Positions 34,725 through 44,120 are shown, counted from the stretch's first letter. The stretch is DNA of 64,000 nt from Acidobacteriaceae bacterium (GCA_030038195.1 JASHPJ010000124.1:62001-126000); one strand, 5' to 3'. Notes: generated from the sequence alone by a model not told the origin. Made by a program: numbers and translations.

Positions 34725-35162
34725 TTAGGTGGCTTGCGTCGATGAACCGGAGACAGGCGGACCCCGTAATGAATTGCGCTGGAGGAGCCAGAGCCGGCGC
34801 GCGTCCCGAAGAGCGGCAGATGCGCCTCTGAAGATGGGCGGGGGCGTTGCGAGAAGAGCAGTGGCCGGCGAATCTGAAATCTCGTGATGGAACAACGCGG
34901 GAAGAGCCGGGGTGCACGGACATTTCTCCGTGACCTGGGATACCCGGCCTTTGCCAGCTCCTTGAGAGTCTGCTGGCGCTTCGCGCATCCGCATGGAGCA
35001 GTGGTGCTTTCCATGCGCGCGGCAGCACGCCGGAAGCGAAGCTTCAGACGGAAGGCCATCTGAAGAGAAGCTCGGACAGAGCGGAGCCAGGAGAAGCAGC
35101 AGGAGGCCGAGCGCGCACGCGCGCTGGAGCCGGTTGTACCGATGCTGCCTGGATTGCGCCAC
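34725..35162 (-). CDS. Small secreted CC...HHC...M peptide 1 (putative metal binding)
   Basis: 145 residues from GTG 35162 with GAGAGG at good spacing. Signal segment ACALGLLLLLLAPLCP. The mature part opens with LPACCRAHGKHHCSMRM, in which Cys46, Cys47, His50, His53, His54, Cys55, Met57 and Met59 are candidate soft-metal ligands. A further CPC pair lies at ~80-85. The rest is Ala/Pro-rich with no known domain. The same block recurs in the neighbour at 35398-35790. It lies directly before an Oar-like TonB receptor on the same strand, which suggests cotranscription. Copper binding or delivery is inferred from residues and from the multicopper oxidase nearby. Confidence 0.7.
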   Translation of the reverse strand: MAQSRQHRYNRLQRACALGLLLLLLAPLCPSFSSDGLPSEASLPACCRAHGKHHCSMRMREAPADSQGAGKGRVSQVTEKCPCTPALPALFHHEISDSPATALLATPPPIFRGASAALRDARRLWLLQRNSLRGPPVSGSSTQAT

Positions 35163-35397
35163 TCTCTACCTCTCTCGGTAGCTGGTTCGCCGAGCAAGTC
35201 GGCTTTGCATCCATGCCGCTGATCGAATCGAAAGCACCCGTTCGATCGCGCTTGCGCTCGACGGTCAACCCGGGGCCAATCTGCAGAGGGCTCGCGTCCA
35301 TGGACGCGAACACGGTGCGGCTCCTTGCCGAGCAAAGCGCGCGCGCCATCCTGCAGGCGAGTGCCCGGTGTTTACGATCAGTTGCCGATCAGGAGGA

Positions 35398-35790
35398 TCA
35401 GGGAAGCTGTGAGGCAGGAGGGCCGCGCTTCTGGCGGGAACGATCGAAGGCAATGTGATAGAGAACCTCGGCCTGCACTGTTGCAGACGGATCATGCGAC
35501 CCTGTCGCGCTGGGCAGACTGGCAGGGAGAGGAACGAATAGATGTCCCTGGGTTGTGTTCGGCAGTATGGTCCTCGGGAAGAAAGGGCACGTCTGCTTTG
35601 AAGCGAGGATGGGCTGCCCGGACCCATCAGCGTCATGCGCCGTATCCATGCGCATCATGCAGTGATGCTTGCCATTCCTCTGGCAGCAGGCGGGCAGATT
35701 CCCGTATGGGTCCGGCGAGGCGGCAAGCAGTGGCGCGCCCACGAATGAGCCAAAGACCGCGACCAATAAGATGGCTACGGCACGCTGCAT
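35398..35790 (-). CDS. Small secreted CC...HHC...M peptide 2 (putative metal binding)
   Basis: 130 residues from ATG 35790. Signal peptide AVAILLVAVFGSFVGAPLLAAS. The conserved block LPACCQRNGKHHCMMRMD gives Cys35, Cys36, His42, His43, Cys44 and Met45, 46 and 48 as possible copper or other soft-metal ligands. A single Cys sits in QTCPF later, and the C-terminus is Arg/Gln/Pro-rich. It is a paralogue of the 34725-35162 product. No strong ribosome-binding site is visible. I know no named family for it. Confidence 0.65.
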   Translation of the reverse strand: MQRAVAILLVAVFGSFVGAPLLAASPDPYGNLPACCQRNGKHHCMMRMDTAHDADGSGQPILASKQTCPFFPRTILPNTTQGHLFVPLPASLPSATGSHDPSATVQAEVLYHIAFDRSRQKRGPPASQLP

Positions 35791-35862
35791 ACAAGTTGAG
35801 CTTAACAGTAGAATCGGAAACTCCACAATCGCGAACGAGCAAGCGTAATGCCCGTTTGTGCT

Positions 35863-35985
35863 ACAGCGTTTTCGGTTCAAGTCTTTACAGGGTTGATGTC
35901 GCCGAGTAGCTTTTTCCTCAAGAAAAAGCCATCCGCCGCGGCGGATACGATGCCGGCTTGTCAACAGATGAACCAAAAACGCTCT
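35863..35985. repeat. Palindromic interspersed repeat (family F, copy 2)
   Basis: Outer arms ACAGCGTTTTCGGTTCA and TGAACCAAAAACGCTCT are imperfect inverted repeats. Inside are a GCTTTTTC/GAAAAAGC hairpin (35909-35929) and a TCCGCCGCGGCGGA palindrome. The outer plan matches 8036-8130 and the inner hairpin matches 2385-2406. Confidence 0.6.
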
Positions 35986-36027
35986 AACTGCCCCGTTGCT
36001 TTCGTCACAACCATGCGGAGCATTCAG

Positions 36028-36078
36028 GTTGTCGATCTCCGGGTCTCCAGGGCGCTTCACCAAAGACTTCCGCGGAGG
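36028..36078 (+). repeat. Interspersed repeat GTTGTCGATCTCCG...GCGCTTC (copy A)
   Basis: Begins GTTGTCGATCTCCGGG, continues with GGCGCTTCACCAAAGACT and ends near CCGCGG. Related copies are at 42472-42524 (same strand) and 44774-44815 and 45532-45573 (opposite strand). It lies just beyond the 3' end of the TonB gene 36110-39676. Confidence 0.75.
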
Positions 36079-36109
36079 CCTGGTTCAAAATTCCTCTTCC
36101 ATAGCCTTC

Positions 36110-39100
36110 CTAAAAGAAGAGCTTGAGCGCACCCTGCAGAATGCGCGGTGGAGCGGCGCTGATGACATCGCCAAAAGTTGTGCTAAGGTCGTCGATGTCG
36201 CCATCCACTGCCTGCGGGCCGAGGAACTGTGTGTGATTGAAGACATTGAATGCCTCCACCCGGAACAGCAGGCTCTTCGCCTCGGTAAAGGACAGGTTTT
36301 TGGCGAGCGCCATGTCATAGTTGCCCTGCCCGGGACCATAGAAAAACCGCCTCTTCGAGGTACCTGGGGTTCCCGGCGCATTCTCACTGAAATCGGCAGT
36401 GTCGAAGTAATTGTTTGCGTTCTTACGCGGGTTCCGGTTGAGCTTCAAGAGACCGCCATTGTAGTCCGGCTCATCGATACTCGAGTTGTTCACGCCATTT
36501 GGATTCGTGCCGATAAACGAGTTGTCTCCATTGTTGATCATCGTGACTGGGAAACCTGTCGAAAAGTGCGTAATTCCCGAGAGCGACCAACCTCTCGTCA
36601 AGCGGCTGGGATGAAAGAACTGATCGAAGGGAAGCTGATAGTCGTAGCTGACGACGAAGTTGTGCTTGATGTCGTACGAAGAAATCGCATAACTCAACGC
36701 CGGCTTGAACGGGTTGACTTCCTCGCCGATATTCGATGACTGGTCCATGGACTTACCGTACGTGTAGGAGGCGTCGAACTCGAGCCGGCCAGTCGTATGG
36801 CGCGCGCTCAACTCAAGCGCGTTATAGTTCGCGTGGCCGATGTTGGACTGCAGCGCATTGCTGCCGAAGTTGGGTCCCAACTGCTGGCGTGTGCCGTTCA
36901 CGATGCCGCCTGAGGCCGGATAGTAAACCGTATCTTCGCCAAAGGCATTGCAGGTGGGCGTTCCGAACAGTACGTCGCTGGACTGGTAGAGGCTCAGGCA
37001 GAGAGCGGGATTGCCTGGATTCTCCGCAATCAGCACGCGCTCGCGGTGCGTAGCAGAGCCGATGTAGGTGGCGTCAAAGACAGTTTTGGGGCCTGCCTGG
37101 CGCTCGATCGACAGCGACCATTCTTCTGTATAGGGGGTATGGTTGTGGATGTCGTATCCGGGAATGCCGCTGATCGGTTCGTAGGTGGCCCAGTTGATAT
37201 TCGGATCGGGGTTGCTCCGTGACGAGTCAAGCGGGGCAAACGTGTATGGAAAGGGCTGGCCGTTGTTGGCTCCGTCGGCAGCGCCGATGAAGGGTGTTGC
37301 GAAGAGTGGAGGCTCGGGGCTCGAGTAGGTGGTGCCGTAAGGAGCGTTGGCCGCCAGCACTCCAATCGAAGTCGCATCGATGGCGGTATAGAACATGCCG
37401 AAGCTGGCGCGAACACTCGTCGTTCCAGGCAAGCCCGCCAGTTTACCGAGAGTGGTGTCTTGACTGGCCTGCGGAGACCATGCGATGCCGACGCGCGGCG
37501 AGAGATCCAGCTTGTCGATGGGAGCGAGCGTGTTGGGAATACCCGGATCGCCGGGGTAGAGGATTCCCGGAGGCGCGCCAGGGAAAACTACCGACTGCGC
37601 ATCGGGCACGAAGGTCGAGATCTGGTTGTATTTCTCCGACCACGGCGCAATGCGGTCCCACCGCAATCCGTAGTTGAGCGTCAGGTTCTCAAGGACATGC
37701 CAACTGTCCTGCGCGAAGACGCCGACATACTTGTTCCGGTCATAGAAGGGATTGAGCTGGCTCTGGTTGTATTGGGCGGGCACGCCGATCAGGAAGTCTG
37801 CGAAGTCCACGCCGGTTTCCTGTCCCTGAAATACAAAATTGCCGTTGAACTGCGCGATTGGTGCAGCGTTTACCTGATCGGCATGAAATTCCGCTCCGAA
37901 CTTCATGGTGTGATTACCAAGCACCTTGGAGAAACTATCGGATGTCTGGTAGGTGTTGTTGACCTGAATGAGCTGGTTGGCGGCAGCGCCGGTCGAATAG
38001 GCGTTGAAGTTGAGGTTTTCGACGCCCTGGCTCTTGGGGTTGAGAGCGACGATGCTGTCTGTTCCATCCGCGTTGACGAATCCCTGCGAGGCGAGGCTGA
38101 CACCGAGGCCGCCGATGGGCTGGCCGAGATTGGTGTTGTCGCGCATGAAACTCAGGTGAAACTCGTTGACCATGGTCGTGCCGAAGCTCTTCGTATCACC
38201 AAGCGTGAGAAGCTGCGCGCGCCCGGTGGTGGCGGCGGAGAAGCCGGGAACGCTCGCGCCGCTCTGCGCGACCGGATAGGGATTGACAAGGTAGAAGTCA
38301 TCGATGAAGTAGTACGCCGACATCAGTCCCCAGCGCGTGTTCCAATCGACACGCGATCCCGCCTTATCATCGCGCACCGTCTGGTTATAAGCAGAGGTGG
38401 CAAAACCCTTGGATGTATTGGGTGCGGGAATGTATTGCAGCATCTTCTGCGCCGGGACCGACCAGGCGCTTTGAGGAATGACCGCGTTTGGAAAGACGCA
38501 GGTGGACGTCGCAGCACAACCGGGCAGGTAGTAGGGCTCGCCCGCCGCGACCTCGTAGCCAAGCCTTTGGGTGAGGATGTTGGCGAAATATGAGCCGCTC
38601 ACGAGACCCGATAATTGGTTTCCGGCGGCTCCGGTCGTGAAATCGAGAAGATTTCCAGTGCGATCTGCATTCGAGGGCACGGCGATGTTGCCGGTATCGA
38701 TGCCCTGCGTCTGCCGAGTACCCTGGTAGTCGAGGAAGAAGAAGAGCCTGTCCTTGCGAATCGGACCGCCAAAGGTCCCGCCAAACTGGTTCTGGCGGAA
38801 TGCGCCGCGCGTGGGCGAGAAATAATTGCGCGCATCAAGGTCGGTATTGCGCAGGAAGTCGAAGGCGTTGCCATGAAACTCGTTGCTCCCGGATTTCGTA
38901 ACCACGCTGATCTGCCCGCCGCTGTACTCGCCGTATTCCGCGTCGAAGTTGCTGGTGATGATGCGGAACTCCGCAATCGCGTCGAGGTTGGGAATCACGG
39001 CGGTGCCGGCGTTCACGTCTTCTTCCACGTCGCTGCCGTTCACGCCGAAGTAATTGGCCGTTTCCCGCTGCCCGTTGACCGAGAGGTTGCCGGGATTGAG

Positions 39101-39676
39101 AGTCCCCGAGGGGTTCAAAATGGTTGCGCCCACATCCTGCACCGTCGTATCAGTGATGGCGGTCTGGGGTGCAACGCCAGGCTGAAGAGACAAAAGATCC
39201 GTATAACTGCGGCCGTCGAGAGGCACTGCGGTCATCTGCCGCCCGGTAATGACCTGGCCGATTTGTGTGCTGGCGATTTCAACATGGAGCGTGTTGTCGG
39301 CGACGGTCACACTCTGCGATACGCTGCCCATCGCAAGGGAAGCATCGAGCGTAAGCGCCGCGTTTGTATCGAGAACGATCGCTTTGCGCTCGTACTTGCC
39401 GAATCCGACAGCCTCAATATCGAGCACGTAATGTCCGACGGGAAGAACCGGAAAGGTGTAATACCCTTTGCTGTCAGTGCGGGTTTCGTAGGTCAGCCCG
39501 GTATTCGATTCCTGGACGGTGACATGCGCGCTGGCGACGACACTCCCCGACGGATCCTTTACCGTGCCGGAGATGCTGCCGCTCACGCTGGCCCAGAGCA
39601 CGTTGGCCGATAGACTCGCAGCGATGCAAACGACTCTCATGGTCTGGGCTAGAAGACGAAGGGCTCTGCTCGGCAT
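36110..39676 (-). CDS. TonB-dependent receptor, Oar-like, with N-terminal carboxypeptidase-regulatory-like domain
   Basis: 1188 residues; AAAGGAGAG sits just before ATG 39676. The N-terminus MPSRALRLLAQTMRVVCIAASLSANVLWA is a signal peptide. A regulatory-like sandwich spans ~30-115 (GSISGTVKDPSGSVVASAHV, GYYTFPVLPVGHYVLDIEA). The plug carries QMTAVPLDGRSYTDLLSLQPGV and the residues NYFGVNGSDVEEDVNAG; the barrel shows FHGNAFDFLRNTDLDARN and GGTFGGPIRKDRLFFFLDYQGTR, and ends in LQGALKLFF with terminal aromatics. It differs clearly from the receptor at 31790-34678. It follows the multicopper oxidase gene by 35 bases on the same strand, so the two are probably one transcript. Confidence 0.92.
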   Translation of the reverse strand: MPSRALRLLAQTMRVVCIAASLSANVLWASVSGSISGTVKDPSGSVVASAHVTVQESNTGLTYETRTDSKGYYTFPVLPVGHYVLDIEAVGFGKYERKAIVLDTNAALTLDASLAMGSVSQSVTVADNTLHVEIASTQIGQVITGRQMTAVPLDGRSYTDLLSLQPGVAPQTAITDTTVQDVGATILNPSGTLNPGNLSVNGQRETANYFGVNGSDVEEDVNAGTAVIPNLDAIAEFRIITSNFDAEYGEYSGGQISVVTKSGSNEFHGNAFDFLRNTDLDARNYFSPTRGAFRQNQFGGTFGGPIRKDRLFFFLDYQGTRQTQGIDTGNIAVPSNADRTGNLLDFTTGAAGNQLSGLVSGSYFANILTQRLGYEVAAGEPYYLPGCAATSTCVFPNAVIPQSAWSVPAQKMLQYIPAPNTSKGFATSAYNQTVRDDKAGSRVDWNTRWGLMSAYYFIDDFYLVNPYPVAQSGASVPGFSAATTGRAQLLTLGDTKSFGTTMVNEFHLSFMRDNTNLGQPIGGLGVSLASQGFVNADGTDSIVALNPKSQGVENLNFNAYSTGAAANQLIQVNNTYQTSDSFSKVLGNHTMKFGAEFHADQVNAAPIAQFNGNFVFQGQETGVDFADFLIGVPAQYNQSQLNPFYDRNKYVGVFAQDSWHVLENLTLNYGLRWDRIAPWSEKYNQISTFVPDAQSVVFPGAPPGILYPGDPGIPNTLAPIDKLDLSPRVGIAWSPQASQDTTLGKLAGLPGTTSVRASFGMFYTAIDATSIGVLAANAPYGTTYSSPEPPLFATPFIGAADGANNGQPFPYTFAPLDSSRSNPDPNINWATYEPISGIPGYDIHNHTPYTEEWSLSIERQAGPKTVFDATYIGSATHRERVLIAENPGNPALCLSLYQSSDVLFGTPTCNAFGEDTVYYPASGGIVNGTRQQLGPNFGSNALQSNIGHANYNALELSARHTTGRLEFDASYTYGKSMDQSSNIGEEVNPFKPALSYAISSYDIKHNFVVSYDYQLPFDQFFHPSRLTRGWSLSGITHFSTGFPVTMINNGDNSFIGTNPNGVNNSSIDEPDYNGGLLKLNRNPRKNANNYFDTADFSENAPGTPGTSKRRFFYGPGQGNYDMALAKNLSFTEAKSLLFRVEAFNVFNHTQFLGPQAVDGDIDDLSTTFGDVISAAPPRILQGALKLFF

Positions 39677-39711
39677 AATTTCTCTCCTTTACTCTCGGTG
39701 GGCAGAAGCCC

Positions 39712-42237
39712 TCACTGAATGGTGATCGGGACGTTGACGCTGGTCTGGTACTGGGACGACCCGCTGCCTGCAGCGCCCGTGACAACGACCGTATAAGTGC
39801 CTTTCGCGGTTCCGGGATCAGTCTTTGCCGAACCGCCGCATCCCACGACGGTGAAGGCAATCGCAAGGATTGCCAATATACCCAGCGCGGCGTTGCGACC
39901 TTTGCGCCGCGGCAAGATCAGCAGGACGACACATGCCAGGCTCGCGCCTCCACCAGCCATCAGCCATCCCGGCCGGCTATTCAATCGGCTGCTGGCCGGA
40001 TGCGCCGGCGTGGTGTTGACCGTGAGTTGCACGGTGCCCGTGCCGGTGATCGAGTTGGGATTGACGAAGCATGCGCTTTCGGTAAGGTTCGACGGCAGTG
40101 TGCAACTGAGATCGATGAGGGTGGTGTAGTTGTTGGCAACGTTGACGCTGACATTGGCGATTGCCGCTGCTCCGACGGCTGCGGCCGTACCTGAAGAGGT
40201 CAGCCCAAACGGCGAGACCGTAATGGGGATCGAGGGTGAAGTCGTTTCGGTGTAAGTCGTATCTCCCTCATAGAATGCTGCCAGGTTATTGCTGCCCACG
40301 TTTCCGTCCACTGCCGTGGTCAGCGTCGCCTGTCCGTCGGTGATGGTTGCGGGATCGCCGACATTTTCTCCATTCAACTGGAACTGCACGAGACCCGTGG
40401 GCATCGGATTGTCCGTGCTTGCATCCACGACGTTCGCCGTCAGCGTGACGTTCTGATTGGGTGCGATGCTGGAAGCAGAGGCGGTCACGGCCGCTATCGC
40501 AGCCGAACCCTGCGGCAGCACCTGGATCTCGCCCATCATGCCGCCGTCTTCGTGCTCCAGAATGTGGCAGTGATAGACGAAAGTCCCAACAATGTTCGGA
40601 TCGCTGAAGTCCATGCGGACGGTAATGCTGTGGTACGGTCCGGTGCCGCTCCAGTAAGGAATGTCCATGGTGTCGCGCAGAGCCGGATCGTTCACCGGCT
40701 GACCGTCAATAGCCAGGACCTGGAAGTGAAGCTGGTGAATATGGAAGACGTGATCTTCCTGTGCCCTGTTCTCGACCGTCCAGTCTTCCACCGTTCCCGC
40801 ATGGACGACGATGTTCGGCGCCTGGTCCATGGTGAAGAGCGTGGGCGTCTGTCCTTCTTCCGTGATGTAAAAGTTCGTGGGGCTATTCGGATCTGCCGGG
40901 TTCTGGAGTACTTCAGAGAAATACAGGTTGCGGTGAGCCACCGGTGTAAGGTTGGCCAGGCTATGGTAGAGCGTGGTATTCACTGCGCTGACCTGGGATG
41001 GGACCTGCGCCGGAGCCGGAGCGTCATTCTGGCTTACGATGTTGGCGATGGGACGTGTCGGATCATAATCTCCATCCGGGCCGGTGTTCTGGTATTGCGT
41101 GACCAGTTGCGCCTGGTCGCCGACATTGGGCGTCATGACGACAAACTCGGCGCGCGCACCGGGTCCCATCTGGATCGTGGTCTGGCTATTGCCGCCTCCT
41201 GAAGACACGGGATAGCCGTCCATGGAGTACACCTGCATCGGCTGAGGTGTTCCGTTCACGATGTACTGGAGGTTGAGGATGGTGTCGGCTGCGCTGTTCA
41301 CAACGCGCCACAGTTCCTGCTCTTCCGGAAGGGTCTCGATCACCGCTGGCGTGTAGCTCGGATAAGTGACTGGCACGTAGTTGATCGAGAGATCCCACGC
41401 CGGGATATTTGCGTTATTGGCTTCCGATGCCGGCAGGTTCTGGTCGCGGATCACCAGTGTCCGCTCGGGCATTCCAGCCAGGGACGGATAGACGTTCTGG
41501 ATGCCCTGAACGATCAGGGCGCCGGTCGCTCCGCCCTGTACCTGGCTCTCGGAGATGCCGTGCGGATGCGGGTGATACCAGTAAAGGCCGGGCGGCTCGG
41601 TGGCGGGAATCGTCACGTTGTAGTCGAAGCTCTCACCCGGCTGAACCAGCGTATGAATGACCTCATCCTGTCCGCATACCGGAGCGATGTTCGTTCCATG
41701 GAAGTGGATGTTGGTGACGTTTGTCCCCATCGTGCCGTTGCAGGCCGGGCTGGCGCCGGTGATGGCGTCATTCGAGAGTGTCATCTTCATGCTGGCCATG
41801 TTGTCGCTTACACTCGACGCCGGGACCATGGGAAGCTCGTTCTGAAAATGGATGATCAGGTTGTCGCCGGGATTAACAACCAGTGTCGGCGATTCAAGCC
41901 CGGTATTCGTGACATAGCAATACCGGACGAGCCCCTGCGAATCGGTCACCGTGTAGAAACCGATCGTGACTTCGAGCACTCCATTCTGGCTCTGCAGCAC
42001 GGGAGGGTCGATCACGGTCGATCCGGCAGTGTATCGGGCACATACCTGGTCGGCAGTGGTTGTGCCGCTCGCCGCAGGCGAAGTCAGCCTAGTGAGATCC
42101 TGAGCAGAGACCGCGCCACGGCCGGGATACTTGCGCTGGGCATGCACAGGGAGTGCAACCGCAAGCAAAAAGGCAACGAACAGGAAAGGGAAAAAGACGC
42201 GATCGCGCCACGCGGGCGTCAGCAAGGTACGGTTCAT
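39712..42237 (-). CDS. Secreted multicopper oxidase with Ig-like repeat and C-terminal membrane anchor
   Basis: 841 residues. Signal peptide near 13-33 (VFFPFLFVAFLLAVALPVHAQ). The cupredoxin domains hold all four copper-ligand blocks: HFHG (178-181), HPHPHG (222-227), HIHQLHF and the type 1/trinuclear block YHCHILEHEDGGMMG. After the oxidase part (~570 residues) comes an Ig-like bacterial surface domain (NVTLTANVVDASTDNPMPTGLVQF), a second beta domain, and a C-terminal segment with SLACVVLLILPRRKGRNAALGILAILAIAFTVVGC. The hydrophobic, positively flanked end suggests membrane anchoring. Multicopper oxidases oxidise Cu(I), Mn(II), Fe(II) or phenols; the substrate here is not visible, but copper tolerance fits the neighbours. 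Confidence 0.93.
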   Translation of the reverse strand: MNRTLLTPAWRDRVFFPFLFVAFLLAVALPVHAQRKYPGRGAVSAQDLTRLTSPAASGTTTADQVCARYTAGSTVIDPPVLQSQNGVLEVTIGFYTVTDSQGLVRYCYVTNTGLESPTLVVNPGDNLIIHFQNELPMVPASSVSDNMASMKMTLSNDAITGASPACNGTMGTNVTNIHFHGTNIAPVCGQDEVIHTLVQPGESFDYNVTIPATEPPGLYWYHPHPHGISESQVQGGATGALIVQGIQNVYPSLAGMPERTLVIRDQNLPASEANNANIPAWDLSINYVPVTYPSYTPAVIETLPEEQELWRVVNSAADTILNLQYIVNGTPQPMQVYSMDGYPVSSGGGNSQTTIQMGPGARAEFVVMTPNVGDQAQLVTQYQNTGPDGDYDPTRPIANIVSQNDAPAPAQVPSQVSAVNTTLYHSLANLTPVAHRNLYFSEVLQNPADPNSPTNFYITEEGQTPTLFTMDQAPNIVVHAGTVEDWTVENRAQEDHVFHIHQLHFQVLAIDGQPVNDPALRDTMDIPYWSGTGPYHSITVRMDFSDPNIVGTFVYHCHILEHEDGGMMGEIQVLPQGSAAIAAVTASASSIAPNQNVTLTANVVDASTDNPMPTGLVQFQLNGENVGDPATITDGQATLTTAVDGNVGSNNLAAFYEGDTTYTETTSPSIPITVSPFGLTSSGTAAAVGAAAIANVSVNVANNYTTLIDLSCTLPSNLTESACFVNPNSITGTGTVQLTVNTTPAHPASSRLNSRPGWLMAGGGASLACVVLLILPRRKGRNAALGILAILAIAFTVVGCGGSAKTDPGTAKGTYTVVVTGAAGSGSSQYQTSVNVPITIQ

Positions 42238-42471
42238 CTGCTCTGCCTCACAAGTGACTTGTCGTGAAGATCAAGAACTTCACGAGAGTTGAAACTTCGC
42301 GGGCAGGATCCCTATAGTGGGGGCAGCCCGCAGTCGATTCGGCTGTGGTTCCCAGGTTCTCGCGGTTCTCCGCCAAGAGTTAGCTGCAGGAACCTGGTCT
42401 GACCTTCCGTTAGAAGCACTTCCCAGGGGCTGATCTATCCTTTATCCTGTACCCAGTCGTCAGCCCTGTGG

Positions 42472-42524
42472 GTTGTCGATCTCCGGGCCCCCGTGGCGCT
42501 TCGCCAAAAAGACTGCCGCGGGGG
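42472..42524 (+). repeat. Interspersed repeat GTTGTCGATCTCCG...GCGCTTC (copy B)
   Basis: GTTGTCGATCTCCGGG then GTGGCGCTTCGCCAAAAAGACT and CCGCGGGGG. It lies in the 331-base gap (42238-42568) between the multicopper oxidase gene, which is read away from it, and the end of the fur-family gene. Nothing else was recognised in that gap apart from the expected oxidase promoter. Confidence 0.75.
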
Positions 42525-42568
42525 TTCCGTTTCTCAAAGAGTTTCCGGCGTACGTACACGTTCTTTCT

Positions 42569-43075
42569 TCAGGGTGCTTGAGATTGTTTCCTCCGGCTCG
42601 CTTCTGCGGCGCAATCGGCACAGTAGCCGCCAATCTCCAGACGCGTGGTTTCGATCCTAACTCCTTGTTCCTGAGAGACCTGCTGCTTGAGCTGCTCAAA
42701 GAGAGGCGAAGCCAGTTCCGTGATCCGTCCGCAGCCGAAGCAAGCGAAGTGAAAGTGCTCGTTCCCGGTCCGGGCTTCGTAGTAGTGCATTTCGCCGCGC
42801 AGATGCATCAGGTCGAGCTCATCGACCAGCCCCGCTTTCTTCAGCAGATCCAGCGTCCGGTACACGGTGGCTCGGTCGATTCGCATCCGCTGCCGGGCAG
42901 CTTCCAGAAGGCCCGCAGCGTCCAAATGGCGGCTCGATTCTTCCAGGATCTCAAGCAGTGCGCGACGCCGGGGTGTGAGGCGGACTCCGTGTGCAGCCAA
43001 CCGCTCACTCAATGGCTCCCGTGCGGGATTTCGTGCTCGCAGATAATGCGACTGAGTCGCATTCTGTAAAACCAT
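42569..43075 (-). CDS. Fur-family metal-responsive transcriptional regulator
   Basis: 168 residues from ATG 43075, with AGGAGAAG upstream. The winged-helix domain reads LAAHGVRLTPRRRALLEIL, DAAGLLEAARQRMRIDRATVYRTLDLLKKAGLVDE. The dimerisation/metal domain has the His-rich HFHFACFGCGRITEL and a CADC pair near the C-terminus, giving the two CxxC structural zinc motifs. Whether it answers to iron, zinc or peroxide is not decided by these motifs, so no fur/zur/perR symbol is given. It is divergent from the araC-type gene and read towards the multicopper oxidase operon. Its 5' leader shares an 11-base block with the leader of the TonB gene at 39676. Confidence 0.92.
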   Translation of the reverse strand: MVLQNATQSHYLRARNPAREPLSERLAAHGVRLTPRRRALLEILEESSRHLDAAGLLEAARQRMRIDRATVYRTLDLLKKAGLVDELDLMHLRGEMHYYEARTGNEHFHFACFGCGRITELASPLFEQLKQQVSQEQGVRIETTRLEIGGYCADCAAEASRRKQSQAP

Positions 43076-43197
43076 GAGAACTTCTCCTACTCTCGGTGGT
43101 TGAATTCGGACCCTTTTGATCGTATATAGATTATGACAAAAATTTCGGCTTGGCTTCGCCGTTTCTGTCAATCTTTACGTGAAAACTGCCAAATTCG

Positions 43198-44016
43198 ATG
43201 GAAAGAAGTACCAACCACCACTTCTACCAGACCGTGCCTCGTCCTGTTGGGGCCATGGCAAAGTCATGGCCAAGCGGTTATCCAGGGTTCCTGCACAGCC
43301 ATCCGCGTGCTCAGTTCCTCTATGCCGAGCTGGGAACGATGAAGGTGACGACGGACCGTGGCACGTGGATCATACCCCCGCATCGCGCGGTCTGGTTTCC
43401 TCCGAACTATCCTCATCAAACCGGCACCCTCACGGCAGTCGAAATGCGTACTCTTTATATTCGGCCGGATGCCTGCCCACCGCATGCTCCACAGGAGCCC
43501 TGCGTCATTCAGGTTTCACCGCTGCTGCGTGAGCTGGTGCGCCGCGCCACGATGATGCCGGTCGAATATGACGAACAGGGCCACGACGGCAGGATCATTG
43601 TCCTGTTGCTGGACGAGATCCACTGGTCGCGCGCCCACGTTCCGACAATGCCACGGCTGCTGGATTCGCGTCTCCTGGCCATTGAACGCGAGCTCGCAGC
43701 GAACCCTGGCGACTCGCGAACGCTCGAAGAATGGGCCGGCGTGGCGGGAGCCTCTCCACGCACTCTGGCGAGGCTCTTTCTGCGCGAGACCGGTATGACC
43801 TTCCGTTCCTGGCGAGAGCAATTCCGCGCCTCGGTTGCTGTTTCGCGGCTCGTGAACGGCAGCTCGATCACCGCTCTTGCCAGTGAGTTCGGCTATGAGA
43901 CGGCGGGCGCTTTCACCACCATGTTCCGGCGCGTGATGGGTATGACCCCGAGCCAGTTTTTGTCCGAGTCCTTCAGTGGAAGCAGGTCTTCATCGAGTTC
44001 GCAAACACCGGGCTGA
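43198..44016 (+). CDS. AraC-family transcriptional regulator with cupin sensor domain
   Basis: 272 residues. The N-terminal ~100 residues are a cupin-like sensor (FLHSHPRAQFLYAELGTMKVTTDRGTWIIPPHRAVWFPP). The C-terminal AraC DNA-binding domain has two helix-turn-helix units: TLEEWAGVAGASPRTLARLFLRETGMTF and SITALASEFGYETAGAFTTMFRRVMGMTPSQF. The gene starts close to and divergent from the fur-family gene (122 bases between start codons), so both promoters lie in that gap. The effector is unknown. A Ser-rich tail ends the protein. Confidence 0.9.
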   Translation: MERSTNHHFYQTVPRPVGAMAKSWPSGYPGFLHSHPRAQFLYAELGTMKVTTDRGTWIIPPHRAVWFPPNYPHQTGTLTAVEMRTLYIRPDACPPHAPQEPCVIQVSPLLRELVRRATMMPVEYDEQGHDGRIIVLLLDEIHWSRAHVPTMPRLLDSRLLAIERELAANPGDSRTLEEWAGVAGASPRTLARLFLRETGMTFRSWREQFRASVAVSRLVNGSSITALASEFGYETAGAFTTMFRRVMGMTPSQFLSESFSGSRSSSSSQTPG

Positions 44017-44120
44017 TCTGGTGTTCCCGCGTGTTCTTCGCAACCGGTCCGGCTCCCTTTTCCAACTCGACTTACAAGGGGGTTCCCTGAACGAAGGTCT
44101 CGGTATTAGGATGGAGCATC

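Noticed and set aside
31790-35335. A single 1181-residue protein spanning the TonB gene and its upstream region
   Set aside because: The signal peptide and ribosome-binding site place the start at 34678; the upstream part overlaps a better gene (34725-35162) and has no family likeness.
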